NCBI GenBank assembly: GCA_036759185.1
Contig: DAIOVD010000029.1
Location: 1 to 30,356 of the forward strand
Direction of reading: 5' to 3'
DNA length: 30,356 nucleotides
Source: CAMDMI01 sp036759185
GTDB taxonomy: Bacteria; Bacteroidota; Bacteroidia; Cytophagales; Flexibacteraceae
Positions 16,052-23,365 of this stretch are shown one piece after another. Within the stretch, counting starts at the first letter, position 1; each line of letters starts with the position of its first letter. A program made the position numbers and the translations under genes. The notes under the pieces are model-generated. The model had not been told where the DNA came from. It ran no database searches and saw only the letters and a program-made list of their open reading frames with translations.

Positions 16052-16684
16052 CTACAGAGCTTTGGCCGGATAGCCAAACACTTTGGCACTGGCCGGAACA
16101 TCGGCCAAAACCACAGAACCAGCTCCGACGGAAGCATTTTTGCCAATTTTGACTCCTTCAATTACAGTAACACCTGCTCCAAGGAAGGCACCGTTTCCGA
16201 TCTCGACTCCGGCGCCAATTACGGTTCCGGCTCCTATGTTTACCAGATCGCCGATTTTAGCTTCCGTTTCGAGGACAACATTTGGATGCAGAACACAGGC
16301 ATTGCCGATGGATACAAACGATGAAATGCGGGAACCGGCGCAAAGGAGATTTCCATGTCCGAGTGCCGCATGTTGTGAAATACTGGAATCTTTGTGGATC
16401 GCATTGACCGGCATGAGATGACGTTTCTCTTTAATCATCTCCGTGAGGTAGGTGCGTTCTTTGTTCGTACCTGCCGCAATAAAAGCATCACACTTTTTAC
16501 CAATCAGTTTCAGAAATCCGTCGTCTTCGGTGGCACCCAGCACGAGCACGTCGCCGATTTCTTTGTTGTGCAGAGCGGTGTCATCATCCAGAAAACCATA
16601 CACCACCACTCCGTTGGAAACAAATACATCAAAAGCAAGCTTGCCGAGAGGGCCCGCACCAAAAATCAAAACCGGATTAATCAT
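16052..16684 (-). CDS. NeuD/PglD-like sugar O- or N-acyltransferase
   Basis: A 210-residue protein. The N-terminal Rossmann-like sugar-nucleotide-binding part begins PVLIFGAGPLGKLAFDVF and continues YGFLDDD. The C-terminal part is a left-handed beta helix of hexapeptide repeats, from about residue 105 to 200 (GNLLCAGSRISSFVSIGNACVLHP abbreviated: repeated [IV]GxGxx[IV] units), ending FGYPAKAL. These enzymes acetylate sialic acid or UDP-bacillosamine-type sugars using acetyl-CoA. The catalytic His is likely in the NAIHKDS segment. It probably acts in cell-surface glycan modification. It converges on the polytopic gene with 27 bases between. Confidence 0.9.
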   Translation of the reverse strand: MINPVLIFGAGPLGKLAFDVFVSNGVVVYGFLDDDTALHNKEIGDVLVLGATEDDGFLKLIGKKCDAFIAAGTNKERTYLTEMIKEKRHLMPVNAIHKDSSISQHAALGHGNLLCAGSRISSFVSIGNACVLHPNVVLETEAKIGDLVNIGAGTVIGAGVEIGNGAFLGAGVTVIEGVKIGKNASVGAGSVVLADVPASAKVFGYPAKAL

Positions 16685-16702
16685 GAATCAAAAAATAAAA
16701 CC

Positions 16703-16710
16703 CAAAACTA
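16703..16710 (-). promoter_or_regulatory. Possible -7 box of the NeuD-like gene
   Basis: TAGTTTTG on the minus strand matches TAnnTTTG exactly, 19 bases before the ATG at 16684. No TTTG stands at the usual distance upstream. Confidence 0.35.
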
Positions 16711-16788
16711 GCAGGTAAAAAGGAAGATGTCTGAATTGACTTCCCCTGAATTTCTTGAATACCGGATTTCCGGGCAAAAAGGCAAATT

Positions 16789-17502
16789 TTACAATTGTTT
16801 AAACTGGACCGGGACCTTCACCATGGACTCAAAGGCATAGCCCATTTTGGTTGCCGGCCGCCATCGGGGCATAGATTTAACACATTCCAGTGTCGCTTCA
16901 TTGCATTCCACATCAAAGCCCGAAAGCAGGCGGACATCCCCGATTTTCCCGTCTTCTTTGATCTGAAAGCTGATTTCCACGATTCCTTCCTTCTTGAGTT
17001 GTTCCGGTGTTCTGGGGTATTTGATATGTGCTTTGAAATAGCGGAACAATTCATAGTACCCACCCTGGAATGAAGCATCGAGTTCCATCAGATCGGTGAG
17101 AATGCGGATTTCCTGTGTTTTCAATTTTTCACCCTTCACATTCACGAATTCGAACTTTCCTTTTTTGTTTTTCCGAAGCCTTCCTTGTACCAGTTTTCCA
17201 CTGCCAAAATACCGCCAGGCCAATTCTGGTTTGCCATGAACCGGTTCGAGCTCAAGAATGGTTTTGTTTTTCTGGTAATAGGTCTGCTTGCCTACCGGGT
17301 TGTCATTTTCATAATAACAAACCAAAGCAAGTGCCAGATTGTTGTCCCAGTACTTCCAGAGACCCTGTTTTTTGCCGGCCGTATCAATCCGGTTAATGGT
17401 ATCACCACCAACCAGTTCATAACTCTGAGCATACGACTGAAAACCGAAGAAAAGGAAGAAAGCAGCCGCCAGTGAAAGATTCAGAAACGAACGAAATGAC
17501 AT
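16789..17502 (-). CDS. TonB C-terminal-domain protein with MORN-like N-terminal part
   Basis: A 237-residue exported protein, starting at the ATG at 17502. The 27 in-frame residues upstream are rejected because the signal peptide MSFRSFLNLSLAAAFFLFFG begins here. Residues about 30-120 carry MORN/YwqK-like repeats (KQGLWKYWDNN, GKQTYYQKN, RYFGSGKLVQGR). The last 90 residues are a TonB C-terminal domain (IKYPRTPEQLKKEGIVEISF, then DGKIGDVRLLSGF and MPRWRPATKMG). It has a signal peptide and no N-terminal proline-rich membrane anchor, so it is not a classical energy transducer. Such proteins are common in Bacteroidota, and their role is not settled. A -7 box lies just upstream. Confidence 0.85.
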   Translation of the reverse strand: MSFRSFLNLSLAAAFFLFFGFQSYAQSYELVGGDTINRIDTAGKKQGLWKYWDNNLALALVCYYENDNPVGKQTYYQKNKTILELEPVHGKPELAWRYFGSGKLVQGRLRKNKKGKFEFVNVKGEKLKTQEIRILTDLMELDASFQGGYYELFRYFKAHIKYPRTPEQLKKEGIVEISFQIKEDGKIGDVRLLSGFDVECNEATLECVKSMPRWRPATKMGYAFESMVKVPVQFKQL

Positions 17503-17523
17503 GAATGGAACCACACTTTTTTT

Positions 17524-17531
17524 CAAAAATA
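17524..17531 (-). promoter_or_regulatory. Possible -7 box of the TonB-domain gene
   Basis: TATTTTTG on the minus strand matches TAnnTTTG and lies 22 bases before the chosen ATG at 17502. It supports that start over the longer frame, which would begin upstream of the promoter. Confidence 0.4.
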
Positions 17532-17633
17532 AGAAAACCTTTTTGTCTGCATTCCTGAGTTCCGATGAAAAATCGTTTTCCATCAGATGGAACTGCTATT
17601 TTGCCTCCGAAAACCGAATTCCAAAGCCTGACC

Positions 17634-18635
17634 ATGTTTAATTCTTACATCGCCGGAACTGGCCATTACGCACCAAACAGGATTATTACAAACGACTATC
17701 TTTCAACACTGATGGACACAAACGACGCCTGGATTACCGAAAGGACAGGCATCAAAGAGCGCCGGTGGTTTGAGCCAGGGGTGGATACCGTTTCCAACAT
17801 GGCAGCAAAAGCCTGTACTATGGCCCTTCAGAATGCGGCAACGGACGCTCAGGACGTGGATTTTATTGTGTTTGCTACGATCACTCCTGATTATTATTTT
17901 CCGGGATCCGGGGTTTTATTGCAGAGAGATCTGGGTCTTGGAGCTGTTCCGGCATTGGATATCCGCAACCAGTGCACCGGATTTGTGTATGCTGTATCGA
18001 TTGCCGATCAGTTTATCAAAAGCGGTATGTATCAGAATGTGCTGGTTGTTGGGGCCGAAATACAATCATCGGCTTTGGACATCAGCAACGAAGGTCGTGG
18101 TATGGCGGTTATTTTTGGCGATGGTGCCGGTGCCGTCCTGATGAAACGCACGACCGATCCAAAGAAGGGAATCCTGAGCAGTAAGCTGTATTCAGACGGA
18201 CGGTACGCCGAAGTGCTGATTCTGAAAGATCCGGGAAGCAGCCGACCGTTTCGTCAGATTGCGGACCTGGTTTTGCATCCGGAAGAAACCCGTCCGTTTA
18301 TGAATGGGAATCAGGTTTTTAAACATGCGGTACAGCGTTTTCCGGAAGTGACGCTGGAGATTCTGAAAGAGAACGGGTTTGGAAAGGAAGACCTCGATTT
18401 GCTTGTACCTCACCAGGCCAATCTGCGGATTACAAACTATGTGAAAGATCAACTTGGATTGTCTGATGACAAAGTGGTTTCCAATATTCAGCGGTATGGA
18501 AACACCACGGCGGCATCCATTCCGATTGCGCTGAGTGAAGCATTTCAGGAAGGACGACTGAAGGAAGGAATGTTGATTTGCTTAACAGCTTTTGGTTCCG
18601 GATTTACCTGGGGTTCCAACCTGGTTCGCTGGTAA
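17634..18635 (+). CDS. fabH: Beta-ketoacyl-ACP synthase III family protein
   Basis: A 333-residue thiolase-fold condensing enzyme. The start at 17634 (MFNSYIAGTGHYAPN) matches the family; 23 upstream in-frame residues are rejected. The triad is complete: Cys114 (RNQCTGFVYA), His260 (LLVPHQANLRI) and Asn290 (RYGNTTAASIPIAL). The acyl-CoA-binding start DAWITERTGIKERRW is present, as is FGDGAGAVLM. The context of the Cys is NQC rather than the AAC of housekeeping FabH. That variant is found in FabH-like enzymes outside the core fatty-acid cluster. No other fatty-acid gene is adjacent, so it may prime a special lipid rather than bulk synthesis (inference). Confidence 0.88.
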   Translation: MFNSYIAGTGHYAPNRIITNDYLSTLMDTNDAWITERTGIKERRWFEPGVDTVSNMAAKACTMALQNAATDAQDVDFIVFATITPDYYFPGSGVLLQRDLGLGAVPALDIRNQCTGFVYAVSIADQFIKSGMYQNVLVVGAEIQSSALDISNEGRGMAVIFGDGAGAVLMKRTTDPKKGILSSKLYSDGRYAEVLILKDPGSSRPFRQIADLVLHPEETRPFMNGNQVFKHAVQRFPEVTLEILKENGFGKEDLDLLVPHQANLRITNYVKDQLGLSDDKVVSNIQRYGNTTAASIPIALSEAFQEGRLKEGMLICLTAFGSGFTWGSNLVRW

Positions 18636-18670
18636 AAGTCGGAACTTTAAAATCGTTTTCATGGTTGGGT

Positions 18671-19477
18671 TCATTGATTCGTTGGAAAACGATGGAAGGA
18701 TAACATGAAGTTCACTCCCACATCCAGCGTAGTAAAACTATAATCCCGGTAGTATTTCTGACTCGATGCTCCGGCAAAAACAGAAGCTTTGGCGTATCCT
18801 TTTTTCCAGAAGTCGTAATGGCAGCGAAGGTTGATTTCCTGCCTTGGCCGGATTTCAGATCCAGTGAACCGTTGGGTAAGATTTCCCCAGAGTTCGAAAC
18901 GCAATTTATCGGTTGGTAAAACTTCAATTCCTGCACCATAAAGGAAATAAGAATCTCCGGTGTTCTGAAGGCTAAGATTCCCCAATCCTGTCCGTAATTT
19001 AAATGAAGGCCGATTCACAAGGTTGAACCAGGTCATAAATTCCAGGGTTTTGAATTCAGTTGATTTGTCGTTCAGAAGGGTTTGCCGGAGATCAAACGTT
19101 GCCCAACCGAGATGTACGCGGCCCTGGGCCTGGATTTTGGTGAAATCGGTGAATCCATAACCACCCTGTACATTGGCCTCCACGCAAAACAGGTTGTTCT
19201 CGTTTCGGTTGCGTTCTGCCAGACGAACTTCTTCCTTTCCCAGCTGCACAATTCCCTGGCCCATATAAGCAAAGGCACGTATGAAGAATAGAATGCCATC
19301 CAAAGCGGACCCTGCATCACCTCCGCCACCGGAACCCGAATATCCGGAAGTGGACGAACTTCCGGTTGACTTACCGGAATAACTGCGGGCCGTTTTATCG
19401 AGATTGTTTACCGACTGCCCATGCAAATTGGCAATTAAAAAAGTAGTCAGAGTAATAGAAAGCCAGAATCGCTTCAT
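18671..19477 (-). CDS. Exported protein with Ser/Gly linker and outer-membrane-barrel-like C-terminus
   Basis: A 268-residue protein starting at the ATG at 19477. The signal peptide MKRFWLSITLTTFLIANLHG supports this over a start 38 codons upstream. A Ser/Gly-rich linker (about residues 33-56) is followed by a hydrophobic patch (LDGILFFIRAFAYMGQGIVQLG). About 160 residues of alternating strands come next, with aromatic residues typical of outer-membrane beta barrels, ending VDVGVNF-like (LDVGVNFMLSFHRF). No family is recognised. It converges on the FabH-like gene with 35 bases between and is divergent from the YciI-like gene. Confidence 0.7.
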   Translation of the reverse strand: MKRFWLSITLTTFLIANLHGQSVNNLDKTARSYSGKSTGSSSTSGYSGSGGGGDAGSALDGILFFIRAFAYMGQGIVQLGKEEVRLAERNRNENNLFCVEANVQGGYGFTDFTKIQAQGRVHLGWATFDLRQTLLNDKSTEFKTLEFMTWFNLVNRPSFKLRTGLGNLSLQNTGDSYFLYGAGIEVLPTDKLRFELWGNLTQRFTGSEIRPRQEINLRCHYDFWKKGYAKASVFAGASSQKYYRDYSFTTLDVGVNFMLSFHRFPTNQ

Positions 19478-19604
19478 GGATGGGATTGAAAGATTTCCCT
19501 GCAAAATAAGAATATTACCTGAACACAGATTTAGGTTGGAAAAATTCCTGACAATTTCATTATTGGGCTTTTTCCAACGCATCATTTTCACATTGAATCA
19601 ATTT

Positions 19605-20087
19605 ATGAAAATCATCATTCTATTCACTCTAACCTGCCTTCTGGTGTGCTCTCACTCGAAAGGTCAGACGCAGGCAACCCCATCAAAACGGAAAGTTCCT
19701 TATGATTCAGCCCTGGCCAGAAAACTTGGCGCAGATGCTTACGGTATGAAACAATATGTCATAGCATTTCTGAAAACCGGGAAAGTGAAAATTCAGGATT
19801 CAACCAAACGTGCTGAATTGCAGATGGCTCACCTTCGGAATATTATAAGGCTTTCGAATGAAGGAAAATTGCTGCTGGCGGGTCCGTTTATGGACAAGGA
19901 AAGTCCGAGAGGCATTTACATTTTCAACGTCACAACTCTGGAAGAAGCCCGTAAACTGACGGAAACTGATCCTGCCATTCAGGCCGGAACGTTGGAAATG
20001 GAACTGAGGCCATGGTATGGATCGGCCGCTGTAATGGAACTTCTGCGGATTCATCACTCTATAGAAAAAGTCTCGGTGGCCGATTAA
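19605..20087 (+). CDS. Secreted YciI-like protein
   Basis: A 160-residue protein. The start at 19605 is chosen because the signal peptide MKIIILFTLTCLLVCSHSKG begins there; the longer frame of 227 codons overlaps the divergent gene. The mature part fits the YCII-related domain: AYGMKQYVIAFLKTG, His76 (QMAHLRNIIRL), LLLAGPFMDKESPRGIYIF and TDPAIQAGTLEMELRPW with Asp122. YciI proteins have a ferredoxin-like fold with a His-Asp pair. An exported version is common in Bacteroidota but of unknown activity. A strong terminator follows. Confidence 0.85.
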   Translation: MKIIILFTLTCLLVCSHSKGQTQATPSKRKVPYDSALARKLGADAYGMKQYVIAFLKTGKVKIQDSTKRAELQMAHLRNIIRLSNEGKLLLAGPFMDKESPRGIYIFNVTTLEEARKLTETDPAIQAGTLEMELRPWYGSAAVMELLRIHHSIEKVSVAD

Positions 20088-20106
20088 CCGATTGAATTAC
20101 ACAAAG

Positions 20107-20144
20107 AAAAAGCCCCGGACTTTTCGAAAGTACCGGGGCTTTTT
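20107..20144. terminator. Bidirectional intrinsic terminator
   Basis: AAAAAGCCCCGG (20107-20118) pairs perfectly with CCGGGGCTTTTT (20133-20144). Inside is a second small stem, ACTTT/AAAGT. It lies between two converging genes (stops at 20087 and 20164), with a T run in both directions. Confidence 0.9.
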
Positions 20145-20163
20145 CATACATTTTAGTTGGCGG

Positions 20164-22653
20164 TTATTCTTTATTATTTCCTTTCAGGCTCCAGAATGCA
20201 GTGAAGCCCAGTAATCCCAGAACCACAATGGAGCTGAACAATGAAATCTTATTCCCCACAAAGAATGAATCCGGTTCGAATTTGAAGATGATTTCATGTT
20301 TTCCAGCGGGTACTTCCATGGCACGAAGGACATAATTGGCCCGGATCACAGGTGCTTCTTTTCCATCAATGGTGGCCTTCCATCCTTCGGCATAGTACAC
20401 CTCAGAGAAAACCAGCAACCCTTCTGCGGCATTTTCGACATTGTATTTGAGGTAATTGCTTTTTGCCTCTGCCAGTTTTGCCTGGCCTCCCGGAGCAAAA
20501 GATGTTTTGCTGACTTTGAATTTCGTTTCATCAACCAGAGCCGTGGTTGCCGGGTTGAAAGATCGGGTGGCTTCCATCTCCTGATCCGGGGATTTTACCA
20601 ACTGCACCTGCTGAACAAACCAGGCATTGCCCAACGCATATGGATTCACCAGAACGCCATTGGCATCTTCATTTGCCTTGATGAAGCGGGTGTTGAGCAT
20701 ATTCAGGATTCGCTCCTGTTGCAAAAACTGAAGTGTAAACGGAACCTCACCCTTTTGTGCTGCCTGCAACTGATTGCCAACATCCTGGATTTCGGAAGTC
20801 AGATCGTTTTCGATCAGATCCTGATAGCGGCGGATTTTAACCGGGCTGTATCCACCAATGGATTTATGGAAATACGAAGTCTTTGATTCATTGAATGGAT
20901 TATTCAGGTTCAGAACCCGGTTGTTGAGACCTGGTTGCTTCAGGATTTCCTGATCAGCGGCTGTTGGCTGAAACTGTTCGCTCCAGAAGGATTTCTGGAA
21001 ATTGTCTTTGTTCAGGTATCGCTTGTCCACCTGCCAGAGGTCAATGAAACCAAGAAATGCAATGGCCAGTGTAGCATACATGGCTTTCATCCAGCCTTTC
21101 GCGATCATGAAAACAAGACCTGCGGCCAGAATGATCAGAAATAACGAACGGAGCGCATCGGAACTGACCATACTTGCCCTGTCTTCATATAATGCGGACA
21201 TGATTCTGGCGGTGACATCCTGAGGATAGCCAGCTCCTGTGATCTGACGGTCGTTGGGTGTGGTGAAATCACCTGCCATGTCGGGCATCAGCCAGAAAAT
21301 GAGACAAAGACCACCTGCTATACCTGCAGCGTAGTAAAGTTTTTTATCCAGTTTTTCGATGTTGGCCGCATCAAACAAACGGGCCAGTGCCATGGCTGCC
21401 AGAGCGGCGATGGAGAACTGCGCAATGAAAATGGCCATAGTCACAGCCCGGAACTTATTGTAACCGGGAAGTGTGTCGAAGAGGAAGTAGTTGAAGTCCT
21501 CAAAATTTCGTCCCCATGTAAGTACGATGGAGAAAACCGTCGCAGCCAGAAGCCACCATTTGTACCGACCATCTACAATGAATAATCCGAGGATAAAGAG
21601 GAAGCAAACGATGGCACCAGCATACACGGGACCTGATGTAAACGGTTGGTCCCCCCAGTAGTACGGGAATTGTTCCACGCTCTGGTTTACCGAAGAAAAG
21701 AAATCGGCTACAGCTGATTTCTTACCAACGGTTTCGGAGCTGCTGCCACCATAAAAATGCGGGATCAGAAGAGTGAAGGTTTCCATTTTGGCATTGCTCC
21801 AGCTGAAAACATAGTCTTTATCAAGACCTCCGTCTTTAGGCTTGTTGGCGTCTTTGATGGTAAGTTCAGGCTTGCCCCGCATGGAGTAAGGCGAATATTC
21901 CATCAAGGTCATGAGGCGGCCTGCGTTGGAAGCAACACCCAATCCGGCACCGGCAGCCAGCACGACTACCGCAATGGCAAATTCTTTGATTTTACCTGAA
22001 CGTACGGAATAGATCAGTTCAGAGATTCCATAAAAAACCACCAGGAACCCCAGATAGTATGTGATCTGATAGTGTCCGGAACGAATCTGCATGGCCGTTC
22101 CTACGGCGGCCAGCGTGACTGCCCAAAGCCATTTCCCACGGAAAGCATAGACCATTCCGGAAAGAAGGAGTGGGGCCAATGTCATGGCCCTGACTTTCGA
22201 ATTGTGTCCCGCCTCTATGGATACAATGTTGAAACTGAACAGGGTAAATGCAAAAGCCCCAAAGGCTGCTGCCACCGGCGACATCCGGAGTGACAGACAG
22301 AAAATATAAAAACAGATCAGGGAAACGAACATGATCGAAATCGGGTAGGGGAGCACCCAACGACTGGCGTTTTCCACATATTCGAGAAGCTCACCATTGT
22401 AAATGACCGAAATCGTGTAGGCAGGCATTCCACCAAACATGGAATTGGTCCATAGAGGCTCTTCTTTGAACTGATCCCGGTGGTCGCTGATTTCCTTGGC
22501 GTTGCCGGTCCATGTTACGGCATCACCCTGTTTGAGCGATTTGTCGCCAAAAACAGCAGGCTGAAAGTACAATGCCGTGGCGAGCCAGAAGCTGAAAATG
22601 ATCAGCAGGTGAGGAAGGATGTCTTTTTTGAAATCGAAATTCATGGTTCCCAT
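20164..22653 (-). CDS. YfhO-like large membrane protein
   Basis: An 829-residue polytopic protein. About twelve hydrophobic helices run from residue 13 (LPHLLIIFSFWLATALYFQP) to about 560, followed by a soluble extracytoplasmic domain and a last helix (ISLFSSIVVLGLLGFTAFW). The N-terminal signature FQPAVFGDKSLKQGDAV and FGGMPAYTISVIYNG, and the end YAEGWKATIDGKEAPVIRAN, are typical of the YfhO family. This family is GT-C-related and in Firmicutes is linked to glycosylation of lipoteichoic acid; its substrate in Bacteroidota is unknown. The start may be the ATG at 22653 or at 22644. It shares a terminator with the converging YciI-like gene. Confidence 0.88.
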   Translation of the reverse strand: MGTMNFDFKKDILPHLLIIFSFWLATALYFQPAVFGDKSLKQGDAVTWTGNAKEISDHRDQFKEEPLWTNSMFGGMPAYTISVIYNGELLEYVENASRWVLPYPISIMFVSLICFYIFCLSLRMSPVAAAFGAFAFTLFSFNIVSIEAGHNSKVRAMTLAPLLLSGMVYAFRGKWLWAVTLAAVGTAMQIRSGHYQITYYLGFLVVFYGISELIYSVRSGKIKEFAIAVVVLAAGAGLGVASNAGRLMTLMEYSPYSMRGKPELTIKDANKPKDGGLDKDYVFSWSNAKMETFTLLIPHFYGGSSSETVGKKSAVADFFSSVNQSVEQFPYYWGDQPFTSGPVYAGAIVCFLFILGLFIVDGRYKWWLLAATVFSIVLTWGRNFEDFNYFLFDTLPGYNKFRAVTMAIFIAQFSIAALAAMALARLFDAANIEKLDKKLYYAAGIAGGLCLIFWLMPDMAGDFTTPNDRQITGAGYPQDVTARIMSALYEDRASMVSSDALRSLFLIILAAGLVFMIAKGWMKAMYATLAIAFLGFIDLWQVDKRYLNKDNFQKSFWSEQFQPTAADQEILKQPGLNNRVLNLNNPFNESKTSYFHKSIGGYSPVKIRRYQDLIENDLTSEIQDVGNQLQAAQKGEVPFTLQFLQQERILNMLNTRFIKANEDANGVLVNPYALGNAWFVQQVQLVKSPDQEMEATRSFNPATTALVDETKFKVSKTSFAPGGQAKLAEAKSNYLKYNVENAAEGLLVFSEVYYAEGWKATIDGKEAPVIRANYVLRAMEVPAGKHEIIFKFEPDSFFVGNKISLFSSIVVLGLLGFTAFWSLKGNNKE

Positions 22654-22671
22654 ATGTTTTTACCGGGGCCT

Positions 22672-22702
22672 CAAAGAAAGGGAGTTTGTGTGGTTTACGA
22701 AA
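22672..22702 (-). promoter_or_regulatory. Possible promoter of the YfhO-like gene
   Basis: On the minus strand TTTC (22702-22699), 19 bases, then TTTCTTTG (22679-22672): one mismatch in each box. The start of transcription would be close to the ATG at 22653. Confidence 0.35.
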
Positions 22703-22749
22703 GCAGGGATTTTTGAAAGTCCAATCATGGCCTGTTCTTGAATTCATGG

Positions 22750-22771
22750 AAAAAAGCCGGAACATTCCGGC
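22750..22771 (-). terminator. Terminator-like hairpin upstream of the YfhO-like gene
   Basis: GCCGGA...TCCGGC around a four-base loop, followed on the minus strand by six T (complement of 22750-22755). It lies about 97 bases upstream of the YfhO-like start with no minus-strand gene before it. It may be an attenuator or mark the end of a short RNA. Confidence 0.5.
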
Positions 22772-22857
22772 ATGTATCAAATCCTTTTAAAAGAATGATT
22801 ATCGAATTCATGTAAATTGAATCTTTGTTTTTTTACCAACTTGCTTATTTCTACCCT

Positions 22858-23352
22858 ATGAAACATCCGGGTTTTATGTCGAGGACGCAGATTCAATTCA
22901 TTTCTGCATCCCTGAGGGGATTTTCGTTCCCCGCTGCCATTTTTTTACTGGCATTTTTCTTTGCCTCCTTCCGCTGGCCAATGGCAGGTGAACGGGATTT
23001 TGGTTCGCAACTCAAAATGGACAACCTGGTCCTCAATGAAATTTTTGCACATGAAAAAGGAGAATCCATCCCACTTTATTTCACAACAAGTGAAAACAAA
23101 GACATCGAAATGAGAGCCGTAGTGGCCACTCACATCAACCAGGGACCAAAATCAGGCGTGATGCGACTGGATCTGGCTTATGAAGAAATGAAATTTAAAA
23201 TGCTTCTCAGCCGGAAAGAACTGAATGGAAAAATGCAATATCAGATCAATCTGATTCAACAAGGCGGAAACATCCACTATCGGTTTGCAAATGCAGACAA
23301 AAATGGCGTTGTGCTCGAGAAAACCAGTCTTTCCAAAATTGTCACAGAGTAA
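22858..23352 (+). CDS. Exported protein of unknown function upstream of the protease
   Basis: A 164-residue protein starting at the ATG at 22858. A hydrophobic segment (about residues 23-40, SFPAAIFLLAFFFASF) acts as signal peptide or anchor. The mature part is an all-beta-looking domain of about 115 residues (DFGSQLKMDNLVLNEIFAHEK abbreviated, then EMRAVVATHINQGPKSGVMRLDL). I do not recognise a family. Its stop is 13 bases from the start of the T9SS protease, so the two are probably one operon. A role in delivering or restraining the protease is possible but not shown. Confidence 0.65.
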   Translation: MKHPGFMSRTQIQFISASLRGFSFPAAIFLLAFFFASFRWPMAGERDFGSQLKMDNLVLNEIFAHEKGESIPLYFTTSENKDIEMRAVVATHINQGPKSGVMRLDLAYEEMKFKMLLSRKELNGKMQYQINLIQQGGNIHYRFANADKNGVVLEKTSLSKIVTE

Positions 23353-23365
23353 ACCAGAAAGAATC

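Noticed and set aside
16789..17583. Longer start for the TonB-domain protein
   Set aside because: The signal peptide begins at the Met encoded at 17502, and a -7 box lies between the two possible starts.
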